Below, piece after piece: positions 1 through 8,467 of a stretch of DNA of 64,000 nt. How positions within the stretch are numbered: the stretch's first letter is position 1; every line of letters begins with the position of its first letter. The DNA comes from Rugamonas rubra (lineage in GTDB: Bacteria > Pseudomonadota > Gammaproteobacteria > Burkholderiales > Burkholderiaceae_D): NCBI RefSeq assembly GCF_900114705.1, contig NZ_FOTW01000008.1:1-64000 (forward strand), read 5' to 3'. The position numbers and the translations under genes are program-made. Below the pieces are notes generated by a model. That model saw nothing but the letters and a program-made list of their open reading frames with translations, was not told the DNA's origin and searched no databases.

Positions 1-365
1 AAAAGTCGGGCCTGAACCGCGCCATTCTCGATCAGGGATGGGGCGAGTTCCGTCGTCAGCTTGGCTATAAGCTTGCATGGAACGGCGGCATGTTGCTGGC
101 CGTGCCACCGCACCATACCAGCCAGACGTGCCCGGCTTGCGGCCACGTCTCAAAAGACAATCGGCAGACGCAGGCTTCATTTCTGTGCGTCGACTGTGGC
201 TATGAAAATCACGCCGATGTTGTTGGCGCGATCAATGTTTTAGCGCGAGGACATCGCGTCTTAGCCTGTGGAGAGTCGGCGCATTCAGGCCGCTCGATGA
301 AGCAGGAACCCACCGAAGCGACCCGTAGATCATCACGCGGCGCCGTAGGAATCCCCGTCCTTTAG
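1..365 (+). CDS. tnpB: TnpB/OrfB RNA-guided endonuclease, C-terminal part (partial)
   Basis: The reading frame is open from the first bases of the window to a TAG at 363-365 and lacks its 5' part. The visible protein contains a four-cysteine zinc ribbon (CPAC, then CVDC about 17 residues later) and then [16 protein letters not shown], whose Asp is the last RuvC catalytic residue of TnpB proteins. TnpB proteins of IS605-family elements are RNA-guided DNA nucleases and relatives of Cas12. The tail after the RuvC motif (about 40 residues) runs into the right-end hairpin, so coding sequence and guide-RNA scaffold overlap as is typical. Whether the nuclease is complete cannot be judged from this fragment. 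Confidence 0.88.
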   Translation, partial: KSGLNRAILDQGWGEFRRQLGYKLAWNGGMLLAVPPHHTSQTCPACGHVSKDNRQTQASFLCVDCGYENHADVVGAINVLARGHRVLACGESAHSGRSMKQEPTEATRRSSRGAVGIPVL

Positions 366-382
366 GGCGGGGAGGATGTCAA
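1..382 (+). mobile_element. Right end of an IS200/IS605-family (IS1341-like) element
   Basis: The window opens inside an insertion element. It holds the last part of a TnpB gene followed directly by a GC-rich hairpin and the sequence GGAGGATGTCAA, the usual right-end signature of IS605-type elements. The left end lies outside the window, so it cannot be seen whether a TnpA transposase gene accompanies TnpB. The right boundary is placed after GTCAA at 378-382 by family knowledge. Confidence 0.75.
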
Positions 383-402
383 CATAGCGCTGGCCCGGTC
401 TG
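345..402 (+). ncRNA. Predicted omega-RNA 3' scaffold and guide of TnpB
   Basis: A hairpin with stem CCCCGTCC (353-360) and GGGCGGGG (365-372) and loop TTTA overlaps the tnpB stop codon and is followed by AGGATGTCAA (373-382). In characterised IS605 elements this right end is the 3' scaffold of the omega/reRNA, and the flanking chromosomal bases just after it form the guide. Bases 383-402 would therefore be the guide here. The 5' end of the RNA lies somewhere in the upstream coding region and cannot be placed. Confidence 0.55.
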
Positions 403-544
403 TGGCCGGCCCCGCGACAGGGGCGGCGCGGCGCATTCGAGCTGCCGCGCCTTCGCCTCGCCGCCCGGGGAAACTTTGCGCGCGCCACGCGGTCAAATTG
501 GGACCGGCCCGACGCGGCCCTGTTTGCCAATGAAGGAGCTCATC

Positions 545-871
545 ATGTTACAAACGAACGAGATACAGCGCCGTTTTAGCAGTGTTGAACAAGCCATCGG
601 CCAGGCCGCGCAAGCCTGTTCGGCGGAGCGCGATGTGCCCAGCGAGCTGCGCGACTGCCTGCAGCGGCTGGACCAGCAATCCGATCTGGTGAGGGAGGTG
701 ATCCAGACCAAGGACGAATCGCGCATCCGCAAAGTGCTCGACGAGCTGGAGGAATTGGGCGACCGCGCCAAGCGCGTCTGCTCCAGCGGCGCCAAGCTGA
801 CGCCGCGGATGCGCAGCGCCGTGCTGCACATGCACGACGAGCTGTCGGAACTCAAACACCAGCTGCACTGA
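545..871 (+). CDS. Conserved hypothetical protein, 108 aa, mostly helical
   Basis: I do not recognise a named family. The ATG at 545 is chosen because AAGGAG (533-538) lies at a good distance; in-frame starts further upstream lack this. The protein is soluble, charged and looks alpha-helical throughout, with no signal peptide or membrane segment. It has a run rich in Glu and Arg around residues 55-80, which could be a coiled coil. It stands between the IS element and a convergent CoA-transferase gene, about 30 bases from the latter's stop. The function is unknown; the clear ribosome site and G/C-ending codons suggest a real gene. Confidence 0.7.
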   Translation: MLQTNEIQRRFSSVEQAIGQAAQACSAERDVPSELRDCLQRLDQQSDLVREVIQTKDESRIRKVLDELEELGDRAKRVCSSGAKLTPRMRSAVLHMHDELSELKHQLH

Positions 872-902
872 GCGCCTTGCGCGGCAAGCGCGTTGGCTAG
901 TC

Positions 903-2156
903 TTACAGCACGCCCTTGGCGCGCAGCGCGGCGACGTCGGTGGCGCTGTGGCCGAGCAGCTGGCCCAGCACCTCCTCGGTGTGCTGGCCCAGCAGCGGCG
1001 GCGCCAGGTCGGCCAGCGCCGGCGTGGCCGACAGCCGCATCGGGTTGCGCACCAGCTTGACGGTGCCGGCGCTCGGATGCGGCAGCTCGACCACCAGCCC
1101 GCGCGCCAGCACCTGCGGGTCCTGGTAGACCTCGCCGACGTCGTTGATCGGGCCGCAGGGCACGCCGACCGCCTCGAGCTCGGCGATCCAATGGTCGCGG
1201 CTGCGCGTCAGCACCATCGCCGCCAGCAGCGGCACCAGCGTGTCGCGGTGCTGCACGCGCAGCGGGTTGGTGGCGAAGCGCGGGTCGCCGGCCAGCTCCG
1301 GCCGGCCGCCCGCCTCGACGAACTTCTGGTACTGGCCGTCGTTGCCGGTGGCGACGATGATATAGCCGTCGCTGCAGGCGAAGGTCTGGTAGGGCACGAT
1401 GTTCGGGTGGGCGTTGCCCCAGCGCTTGGGCGGCTTGCCGCTGTTCAGGTAGTTGCTGCCGACGTTGGCCAGCATCGCCACCTGCACGTCGAGCAGGGCC
1501 ATGTCGATGTACTGGCCGCTGCCCGTGCGGTCGCGGTGGGTCAGCGCCGCCATCACGGCGATGGTCGCGTACATGCCGGTCATCAAATCGGTCAGCGCCA
1601 CGCCGACCTTTTGCGGGCCGCCGCCGGGCAGGTCGTCGCGCTCGCCGGTGACCGACATCAAGCCGCCCATGCCCTGGATCAGGAAGTCGTAGCCGGCGCG
1701 GTGGGCGTAGGGGCCGTCCTGGCCGAAGCCGGTCACCGAGCAGTACACCAGGTCCGGCTTGATCGCCTTCAGGCTGTCGTAGTCCAGGCCGTAGCGCTTC
1801 AGCTGGCCGACCTTGTAGTTCTCCAGCACCACGTCGCAGTGGCGCACCAGCTCGCGCAGCAGGGCCTGGCCCTCGGCGCTGGCGATGTCGACCGTCACCG
1901 AGCGCTTGCCCCGGTTGGCTGCCAGATAGTAGGCCGCCTCGCTGGTGTCGACGCCGGCGGCGTCGCGCGCGTAGGGCGGGCCCCAGGCGCGGGTGTCGTC
2001 GCCGCAGCCGGGACGCTCGATCTTGATGACGTCGGCGCCCAGGTCGGCCAGGTTTTGCGAGCACCACGGCCCGGCCAGGACGCGGCTCAGGTCGAGCACG
2101 CGGATGTGGCCCAGCGCCTTCGGCATGCCAGAATTGTGTTCTGTGGCATCTGTCAT
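903..2156 (-). CDS. CaiB/BaiF (family III) CoA-transferase
   Basis: This 417-residue protein belongs to the family III CoA-transferases, which move CoA between acyl groups through a covalent aspartyl intermediate. The N-terminal IRVLDLSRVLAGPWC motif and NRGKRSVTVD (residues 81-90) are family hallmarks. Asp190 in ALTDLMTG aligns with the catalytic Asp of formyl-CoA transferase. Length is normal for the family. The acyl substrate cannot be deduced; bacterial homologues act on formyl, succinyl, carnitinyl and aromatic CoA esters. It is a single gene, transcribed away from the glycerophosphodiesterase gene across a 200-base divergent spacer. Confidence 0.92.
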   Translation of the reverse strand: MTDATEHNSGMPKALGHIRVLDLSRVLAGPWCSQNLADLGADVIKIERPGCGDDTRAWGPPYARDAAGVDTSEAAYYLAANRGKRSVTVDIASAEGQALLRELVRHCDVVLENYKVGQLKRYGLDYDSLKAIKPDLVYCSVTGFGQDGPYAHRAGYDFLIQGMGGLMSVTGERDDLPGGGPQKVGVALTDLMTGMYATIAVMAALTHRDRTGSGQYIDMALLDVQVAMLANVGSNYLNSGKPPKRWGNAHPNIVPYQTFACSDGYIIVATGNDGQYQKFVEAGGRPELAGDPRFATNPLRVQHRDTLVPLLAAMVLTRSRDHWIAELEAVGVPCGPINDVGEVYQDPQVLARGLVVELPHPSAGTVKLVRNPMRLSATPALADLAPPLLGQHTEEVLGQLLGHSATDVAALRAKGVL

Positions 2157-2356
2157 GATGTGTCTGCCTCTGAAGAAAACGGATAGGGCGCTAGCTTACC
2201 GTCTGAGCCCGTCCGGCCGCCACTGTTTTTATGATTCGACAACGTTGTGCGCCGCAGCGAAGATTTTCCGCGCCATTTTCCGGGACGCCGAGCATTTCAA
2301 TATGACTCGTGTTAATGTTGCAAATCCCGTCATAACAATGGTCTCCAAGGCAATCT

Positions 2357-3109
2357 ATGTGGCCCTATCCAAAAATCGTCGCCCATCGCGGCGGCGGCAC
2401 GCTGGCGCCGGAAAACACCCTCGCCGGGCTGCGCGCCGGCCTGGCCTACGGCTTTCGCGCCGTCGAATTCGACGTCATGCTGTCGCGCGACGGCATCGGC
2501 ATGGTCATGCACGACCCCGAGTTCGGCCGCACCGTGGCCGGCCGGGGCAGCGTGGCCGAGACCGACGCCGTCGAGCTGTCCTATATGGACGCCGGCAGCT
2601 GGTTCGGCCCGCAGTTCCGCGACGAGCCGGTGCCCTTCTTCACCCAGTTCGTCGACTATTGCAAGGCCCAGCGCATCTGGATGAACATCGAGATCAAGCC
2701 GGTGCCGGGCCACGAGCAGGCCACCGGCGACTGGGTGGCGCGGCAGACCCGCAGCATGTTCGCCGCCGAGCTGGCGGCCGGCGATCCGGCCGCCTTGCCG
2801 CTGCTGGCCTCGTTCAGCGTGATGGCGCTGGTCGCCGCGCGCGACGCGGTGCCCGAGCTGCCGCGCGCCTGGCTGCTCGAGCGCGTGCCCGACCACTGGC
2901 AGGCCCAGGCCAAGGCGCTGGACGCGGTGGCCATCCACACCAACCACCGGCATTTGACGGCCGAGCTGGCCGGCGCCATCAAGCGCGCCGGCTACGGCCT
3001 GTTCTGCTACACCGTCAACGAGCCGGCCCGCGCCCGTGAAATCCTCGCCTGGGGCGTCGACGGTTTCTGCACCGACCGCATCGATTTGATCGGCCCGGGC
3101 TTCGCCTAG
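2357..3109 (+). CDS. ugpQ: Glycerophosphodiester phosphodiesterase, UgpQ-like
   Basis: The 250-residue protein is a cytoplasmic-type GDPD that would hydrolyse glycerophosphodiesters to glycerol-3-phosphate and an alcohol. The catalytic set is visible: His10-Arg11 (AHRGGG), Glu19-Asn20 (PEN), Glu37 and Asp39 (EFDV), His52 (MHD) and Glu112/Lys114 (EIKP). There is no signal peptide. Length matches E. coli UgpQ (about 247). The ribosome site before the ATG is weak (AAGG). It is followed by alaS after a 159-base spacer that contains a promoter-like element, so the two are probably separate transcripts. Confidence 0.9.
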   Translation: MWPYPKIVAHRGGGTLAPENTLAGLRAGLAYGFRAVEFDVMLSRDGIGMVMHDPEFGRTVAGRGSVAETDAVELSYMDAGSWFGPQFRDEPVPFFTQFVDYCKAQRIWMNIEIKPVPGHEQATGDWVARQTRSMFAAELAAGDPAALPLLASFSVMALVAARDAVPELPRAWLLERVPDHWQAQAKALDAVAIHTNHRHLTAELAGAIKRAGYGLFCYTVNEPARAREILAWGVDGFCTDRIDLIGPGFA

Positions 3110-3223
3110 GCCGTCGGCCGCCGGCCGCCCGTGAGGCGTCGGCGCCGGCGCCGGCGGGGCCGCTGCGCCGCGCGGCCGAGGCCGGTCTCCAATTCCAGCA
3201 CCATTTTGTCGACTTGAATCACG

Positions 3224-3229
3224 TATAAT
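3224..3229 (+). promoter_or_regulatory. Candidate -10 box upstream of alaS
   Basis: A perfect TATAAT lies 39 bases before the alaS ATG in an A/T-richer patch. No convincing -35 box is seen at 16-18 bases, so this is a moderate promoter call. Confidence 0.45.
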
Positions 3230-3268
3230 CAACCCTTTGCATCTGCCAGCCACCTCTGCCAATACGAC

Positions 3269-5878
3269 ATGAAATCATCTGAAATCCGCGACAAATTCCT
3301 TAAGTTTTTTGAATCCAAGGGTCATTCGATAGTCCGTTCCAGTCCATTGGTACCAGGCAACGACCCGACCATGTTGTTGACCAACAGTGGCATGGTGCAA
3401 TTCAAAGACGTCTTCCTCGGCCTCGACACGCGTGCCTACTCGCGCGCCACCTCGGTGCAGCGCTGCGTGCGCGCCGGTGGCAAGCACAACGATCTGGAGA
3501 ACGTCGGCTACACGGCGCGCCACCACACCTTCTTCGAAATGCTGGGCAACTTCAGCTTCGGCGACTACTTCAAGCGCGACGCCATCAACTACGCCTGGGA
3601 ACTGCTGACCAAGGTCTACCAGCTGCCGGCCGACAAGCTCACCGTCACCGTCTACTTCGAGGACGACGAGGCCTACGACATCTGGGCCAACGAGATCGGC
3701 GTGCCGACCGAGCGCATCATCCGCATCGGCGACAACAAGGGTTCGCGTTACGCTTCGGATAACTTCTGGCAGATGGCCGACGTCGGCCCCTGCGGTCCCT
3801 GCACCGAGATCTTCTACGACCACGGCGCCGACATCTGGGGCGGCCCGCCGGGCTCGCCGGACGAGGACGGCGACCGCTTCATCGAGATCTGGAACCTGGT
3901 GTTCATGCAGTTCAACCGCGACGAGCAGGGCAATATGAACCCGCTGCCCAAGCCCTGCGTCGACACCGGCATGGGCCTGGAGCGCCTGGCCGCCGTGCTG
4001 CAACATGTCCACAGCAACTACGAAATCGACCTGTTCCAGAACCTGATCAAGGCCGCCGCGCGCGAAACCGGCGCCACCGACCTGGAATCGAAGTCGCTGC
4101 GCGTGATCGCCGACCACATCCGCGCCGCCTCCTTCCTGATCGTCGACGGCATCATCCCCGGGGCCGAAGGCCACGGCTACGTGCTGCGCCGCATCATCCG
4201 CCGCGCCCTGCGCCACGGCCACAAGCTGGGCCAGACCAAGCCCTTCTTCTACAAGCTGGTGGCCGACCTGGACATCGAGATGGGCACGGCCTATCCCGAG
4301 CTGACCGAGGCCGCCGCGCGCGTCGCCCAGGTGCTCAAGCAGGAAGAAGAGCGCTTCGGCGAGACGCTGGAAAACGGCATGAAGATCCTCGAGGCGCAGC
4401 TGGCCAAGGACGGCAAGAACCTCGACGGCGCCACCGCCTTCACGCTGTACGACACCTACGGCTTCCCGCTCGACCTGACCGCCGACATCTGCCGCGAACG
4501 CGAGGTCACGCTGGACGAGGCCGGCTTCGCCGTGGCGATGGAACTGCAGAAGAAAAAAGCCCGCGCCGGCGGCAAGTTCAAGATGGCCGCCAACGTGGTC
4601 TACTCGGGCGAGAAGAACACCTTCGTCGGCTACGACCAGCTGGCCCACGACAGCAAGATCGTCGCCCTGTACGCCGACGGCGCACCGGTCGAGCAGCTGA
4701 ACGCCGGCCAGGTCGGCATCGTGGTGCTCGACACCACCCCGTTCTACGCCGAATCCGGCGGCCAGATGGGCGACCAGGGCGTGCTGAGCACGGCCGGCGC
4801 CAAGTTCGAGGTCGAGGACACGCTGAAGATCCAAGCCGACGTGTTCGGCCACCACGGCGTGCTGGCCGCCGGCTCGCTGAAGGTCGGCGACGCCGTCGCC
4901 GCGCAAGTGGACGAGGCGGTGCGCGCGCGCACCATCCGCAACCACTCGGCCACCCACCTGATGCACAAGGCGCTGCGCGAGGTGTTGGGCGGCCACGTGG
5001 CGCAAAAGGGTTCGCTGGTCGACGCCGACAAGACCCGCTTCGACTTCAGCCACAACGCCGCGCTGACGGCCGAGGAAATCGCCCAGGTCGAAACCATCGT
5101 CAACCGCGAGATCCTGGCCAACATCGCCACCCAGACGCACAATATGTCGTTTGACGACGCCGTCAAACACGGCGCCATGGCGCTGTTCGGCGAGAAGTAC
5201 GGCGACGAGGTGCGCGTGATGGATATCGGCAGCTCGAAAGAACTGTGCGGCGGCGTCCACGTCCACCGCACCGGCGACATCGGCCTGTTCAAGATCATCG
5301 CCGAAGGCGGTGTCGCCGCCGGCATCCGCCGCGTCGAAGCCGTCACCGGCGAGGGCGCGCTGGCGCTGGTGCAAGCCATGAACCGCCGCCTGCTGGACGC
5401 CTCGGCCGCGCTGAAAGCGAATCCGGAAGAGCTGACCGCGCGCATAGTCCAGGTGCAGGACCACGTCAAGGCGCTGGAGAAGGAACTGGCCGCGCTGAAG
5501 TCGAAACTGGCCTCGGGCCAGGGCGACGAGCTGGTCAACCAGGCGGTCGACGTGAACGGCATCAAGGTGCTGGCGGCGACCCTGGACGGCGCCGACGTCA
5601 CCGCGCTGCGCGAAACCATGGACAAGCTGAAGGACAAGCTGAAGACGGCCGCCATCGTGCTGGCCAGCGTCAACGACGGCAAGGTCAGCCTGATCGCCGG
5701 CGTGACGGCGGACGCCATTGGCAAGGTCAAGGCGGGCGAGCTGGTCAACTTCGTTGCCCAACAAGTGGGCGGAAAAGGCGGCGGACGCCCCGATATGGCG
5801 CAGGCCGGCGGCACCGATCCTAGCGGTCTGGCGGGCGCCTTAGCTGGCGTTGCAGCATGGGTCGCGCAACGCGCATAA
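3269..5878 (+). CDS. alaS: Alanine--tRNA ligase
   Basis: This 869-residue enzyme charges tRNA-Ala and hydrolyses mischarged tRNA. The N-terminal class II catalytic domain begins with the typical [15 protein letters not shown] and shows [29 protein letters not shown] motif 2 sequence. The editing domain carries its zinc-binding His559 and His563 (HSATH) and Cys660/His664 (CGGVH). The C-terminal C-Ala domain has [15 protein letters not shown] sequence near the end. Length is normal. The ATG at 3269 gives the standard N-terminus. A GC-rich hairpin follows the stop codon. Confidence 0.98.
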   Translation: MKSSEIRDKFLKFFESKGHSIVRSSPLVPGNDPTMLLTNSGMVQFKDVFLGLDTRAYSRATSVQRCVRAGGKHNDLENVGYTARHHTFFEMLGNFSFGDYFKRDAINYAWELLTKVYQLPADKLTVTVYFEDDEAYDIWANEIGVPTERIIRIGDNKGSRYASDNFWQMADVGPCGPCTEIFYDHGADIWGGPPGSPDEDGDRFIEIWNLVFMQFNRDEQGNMNPLPKPCVDTGMGLERLAAVLQHVHSNYEIDLFQNLIKAAARETGATDLESKSLRVIADHIRAASFLIVDGIIPGAEGHGYVLRRIIRRALRHGHKLGQTKPFFYKLVADLDIEMGTAYPELTEAAARVAQVLKQEEERFGETLENGMKILEAQLAKDGKNLDGATAFTLYDTYGFPLDLTADICREREVTLDEAGFAVAMELQKKKARAGGKFKMAANVVYSGEKNTFVGYDQLAHDSKIVALYADGAPVEQLNAGQVGIVVLDTTPFYAESGGQMGDQGVLSTAGAKFEVEDTLKIQADVFGHHGVLAAGSLKVGDAVAAQVDEAVRARTIRNHSATHLMHKALREVLGGHVAQKGSLVDADKTRFDFSHNAALTAEEIAQVETIVNREILANIATQTHNMSFDDAVKHGAMALFGEKYGDEVRVMDIGSSKELCGGVHVHRTGDIGLFKIIAEGGVAAGIRRVEAVTGEGALALVQAMNRRLLDASAALKANPEELTARIVQVQDHVKALEKELAALKSKLASGQGDELVNQAVDVNGIKVLAATLDGADVTALRETMDKLKDKLKTAAIVLASVNDGKVSLIAGVTADAIGKVKAGELVNFVAQQVGGKGGGRPDMAQAGGTDPSGLAGALAGVAAWVAQRA

Positions 5879-5890
5879 GCAGCAAACATG

Positions 5891-5915
5891 CGGCCCGCGC
5901 CCATGGTGCGGGCCG
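5891..5915 (+). terminator. Hairpin after alaS
   Basis: CGGCCCGC (5891-5898) pairs with GCGGGCCG (5908-5915) in a perfect 8-bp stem thirteen bases after the alaS stop. No T-tract follows, so termination efficiency is uncertain. Confidence 0.5.
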
Positions 5916-6040
5916 TTACTATTCTGAATTTATCGTTGTGACTTCACAACGGACGGTGAACTATTTTGGTGCAGCGCGTCAATCGACCTGATTTGGAGTA
6001 GTATGTCAAAAATCAGTACAACAACATTGCGGGTATATTG

Positions 6041-6298
6041 ATGAGTGAAACTTTACTTGAAACCGAGATCATGGAATTCCACAAAGAGCTCGACGCCCGG
6101 GGGCTGAACTGCCCGTTGCCGATCCTCAAGGCAAAGAAGGCCTTGTCCGAGCTGGAAAGTGGCGAGGTCCTGCGCATCATGGCGACGGACCCCGGCTCGG
6201 TGCGCGATTTCCAGGCTTTCGCCAAACAGACCGGCAACGCTTTGCTGTCGCATGTGCAAAACGGCCGCGAATTTGTCTTTTTGATGCAACGCAAATAA
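6041..6298 (+). CDS. TusA/SirA-family sulfurtransferase-like protein
   Basis: The protein (85 aa from ATG 6041, 75 aa from ATG 6071) has the TusA fold signature ELDARGLNCPLPILKAKKAL, with the conserved Cys in CPLP that carries the persulfide in TusA proteins. TusA relays sulfur for tRNA thiolation or molybdenum-cofactor sulfuration, but many paralogues have other roles and this one is not in an informative operon. The 75-residue form starting MEFHKELDARG is closer to the usual family length, yet both starts have weak ribosome sites. It is preceded by about 160 bases containing the alaS hairpin. Confidence 0.85.
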   Translation: MSETLLETEIMEFHKELDARGLNCPLPILKAKKALSELESGEVLRIMATDPGSVRDFQAFAKQTGNALLSHVQNGREFVFLMQRK

Positions 6299-6481
6299 AT
6301 GCGCGGCGCCGGCCGTCCGGCCGGTGTTCCACCGCCGTTTGTTCGGGCGGGGCAGGTTTTCTCGCCCCGACTCGTTCTCCCAAGAAATGTTAATCCAAGA
6401 AAAGTGCGTCATTTAGACGATTTATACTAGTAAAAAAACGCACGATCGTGCTTAAATTCTGTTTGTGGGCTAGTTTTCTCA

Positions 6482-6487
6482 TATAAT
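6482..6487 (+). promoter_or_regulatory. Candidate -10 box for the etfB-etfA-acyl-CoA dehydrogenase genes
   Basis: TATAAT at 6482-6487 lies 51 bases upstream of the etfB start within an A/T-rich stretch (about 6400-6530) that contrasts with the GC-rich surroundings. The best -35 match (TCTGTT at 6458-6463, spacer 18) is poor. Confidence 0.5.
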
Positions 6488-6538
6488 CTAGCCCACTATT
6501 TAGTCCCGTCATTCTTTATTTTTCCCAAAGGCACAGCT

Positions 6539-7288
6539 ATGAAAGTCTTGGTACCCGTCAAACGCGTGGTCGACTACAACGTCAAAGTGCGCGTCAAGTC
6601 TGACGGCAGCGGCGTCGATATCGCCAATGTCAAAATGTCGATGAACCCGTTCGACGAGATCGCTCTGGAAGAGGCCATGCGCCTGAAGGAAGCCGGCAAG
6701 GTCACCGAAGTGGTCGCCGTCTCCTGCGGCGTGACCCAGTGCCAGGAAACCCTGCGCACCGGCATGGCGATCGGCGCCGACCGCGGCATCCTGGTGGAAA
6801 CCGCCGTCGAGCTGGAACCGCTGGCCGTGGCCAAGCTGCTCAAGGCGCTGGCCGACAAGGAACAGCCACAACTGATCATCCTGGGCAAGCAGGCGATCGA
6901 CGACGACTCCAACCAGACCGGCCAGATGCTGGCGGCCCTGCTGGGTTGGCCACAGGCGACCTTCGCCTCCAAGGTCGTGCTGGAAGACGGCAAGGTCAGC
7001 GTCACCCGTGAAGTCGACGGCGGCCTGGAAACCCTGTCGCTGACGCTGCCGGCCATCATCACCACCGACCTGCGCCTGAACGAGCCGCGCTACGTCACCC
7101 TGCCGAACATCATGAAGGCGAAGAAGAAGCCGCTCGACGTGACCAAGCCGGAAGACCTGGGCGTGGACGTGACGCCGCGCCTGAAGACCCTGAAAGTGGT
7201 CGAGCCGGCCAAGCGCTCGGCCGGCATCAAGGTTCCCGATGTGGCGACGCTGGTAGCGAAACTGCGTAACGAAGCCAAAGTTATCTAA
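6539..7288 (+). CDS. etfB: Electron transfer flavoprotein, beta subunit
   Basis: The 249-residue protein is the beta subunit of ETF, which takes electrons from acyl-CoA dehydrogenases and passes them to ETF-ubiquinone oxidoreductase. The family N-terminus [37 protein letters not shown] and the C-terminal [12 protein letters not shown] motif are present. Length is standard. It is followed by etfA and then an acyl-CoA dehydrogenase in the same orientation, which is the expected functional grouping. The 151-base gap to etfA is unusually wide for this pair because it holds a dispersed repeat pair. Confidence 0.97.
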   Translation: MKVLVPVKRVVDYNVKVRVKSDGSGVDIANVKMSMNPFDEIALEEAMRLKEAGKVTEVVAVSCGVTQCQETLRTGMAIGADRGILVETAVELEPLAVAKLLKALADKEQPQLIILGKQAIDDDSNQTGQMLAALLGWPQATFASKVVLEDGKVSVTREVDGGLETLSLTLPAIITTDLRLNEPRYVTLPNIMKAKKKPLDVTKPEDLGVDVTPRLKTLKVVEPAKRSAGIKVPDVATLVAKLRNEAKVI

Positions 7289-7332
7289 GCGCGGCCTGGC
7301 CGTTTATATTTTTACCCCAGCGCACCGAGGCT

Positions 7333-7399
7333 GGGGTCAGACCCCGGATTGTTGTCGCAGGCCGAAGTTCGCGCCGCCGCAATAGGGTCTGACCCCGGG
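7333..7399 (+). repeat. Dispersed GGGTCAGACCC repeat pair between etfB and etfA
   Basis: GGGGTCAGACCCCGG (7333-7347) and GGGTCTGACCCCGGG (7385-7399) are inverted copies of the same palindromic core, separated by 37 bases. Related elements occur at 22349-22374 and 63777-63806. Between two co-oriented genes the pair could form a hairpin in the etfB-etfA mRNA. Confidence 0.75.
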
Positions 7400-7439
7400 T
7401 TCCGGGTCGCGGGTTTAGAACACAATCTAGGAAAAAATC

Positions 7440-8372
7440 ATGGTCGCATTAGTTATTGCTGAACACGACAACGCTAGCCTGAAAGGCAGCACCCACCACA
7501 CCGTCACCGCTGCGCTGCAGTGCGGCGGCGATGTGCACGTTCTGGTGGCAGGCTCCAACGCCGGCGCCGCCGCCGCCGCCGCCGCGCAAATCGCCGGCGT
7601 GTCGAAGGTGATCGTGGCCGACGCCGCCCACTTCGCCGACGGCCTGGCCGAGAACATCTCGGAACAAGTGCTGGCGCTGGCCGGTTCGTACAGCCACATC
7701 CTGGCCCCGGCCACCGCCTACGGCAAAAACATCCTGCCGCGCGTCGCCGCCAAGCTGGACGTGGCGCAGATCTCGGAAATCACCAAGGTCGATTCGCCCG
7801 ACACCTTCGAGCGTCCCATCTACGCCGGCAACGCCATCGCCTACGTGCAGTCGTCCGACAAGGTCAAGGTCATCACCGTGCGCAGCACCGGCTTCGACGC
7901 CGCCGCCGCCACCGGTGGTTCGGCCGCCACCGAAACCGTCGCCGCCGTCGCCGATTCGGGCAAGTCGGTCTTCGTCGGCCGTGAGCTGGCCAAGTCGGAC
8001 CGTCCCGAGCTGACCGCCGCCAAAGTCATCGTTTCCGGTGGCCGTGGCATGGGTTCGGGTGAAGCCTTCAAGGTTCTGGAACCGCTGGCCGACAAGCTGG
8101 GCGCCGCCATGGGCGCCTCGCGCGCCGCCGTCGACGCCGGCTTCGTGCCGAACGACTGGCAGGTCGGCCAGACCGGCAAGATCGTCGCGCCGACGCTGTA
8201 CATCGCCGTCGGCATCTCCGGCGCGATCCAGCATTTGGCCGGTATGAAGGATTCGAAAACCATCGTCGCCATCAACAAAGATCCTGAAGCGCCGATCTTC
8301 TCCGTGGCCGACTACGGCATCGTGGGCGATCTGTTCGAGATCGTGCCGCAACTGGTCGCAGAACTGGGCTAA
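7440..8372 (+). CDS. etfA: Electron transfer flavoprotein, alpha subunit
   Basis: The 310-residue alpha subunit binds the FAD of ETF. The C-terminal FAD domain is clear: [11 protein letters not shown], then [10 protein letters not shown] and [12 protein letters not shown], followed by [13 protein letters not shown], all ETF-alpha signatures. The N-terminal half matches the usual [17 protein letters not shown] start. It begins 151 bases after etfB and is followed 95 bases later by an acyl-CoA dehydrogenase, its likely electron donor. The start ATG at 7440 follows GAAAAAATC, a weak ribosome site. Confidence 0.97.
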   Translation: MVALVIAEHDNASLKGSTHHTVTAALQCGGDVHVLVAGSNAGAAAAAAAQIAGVSKVIVADAAHFADGLAENISEQVLALAGSYSHILAPATAYGKNILPRVAAKLDVAQISEITKVDSPDTFERPIYAGNAIAYVQSSDKVKVITVRSTGFDAAAATGGSAATETVAAVADSGKSVFVGRELAKSDRPELTAAKVIVSGGRGMGSGEAFKVLEPLADKLGAAMGASRAAVDAGFVPNDWQVGQTGKIVAPTLYIAVGISGAIQHLAGMKDSKTIVAINKDPEAPIFSVADYGIVGDLFEIVPQLVAELG

Positions 8373-8467
8373 TCCGCTTCGACAACACTTGGATTGAACA
8401 CCACCAAGCCACGCCGATCCCGCCACATAGCCGGGTCGCCGTGGCTTGTTTTCTTGGAGAATAGAGA

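Noticed and set aside
333-530. Minus-strand frame opposite the IS right end
   Set aside because: It spans the element end and the start of the next gene, is arginine-rich and lacks a ribosome site.
3275-5764. An 829-residue minus-strand frame opposite alaS
   Set aside because: It mirrors the alaS codons (His/Val/Leu/Asp-rich), has no domain, and alaS itself is certain.
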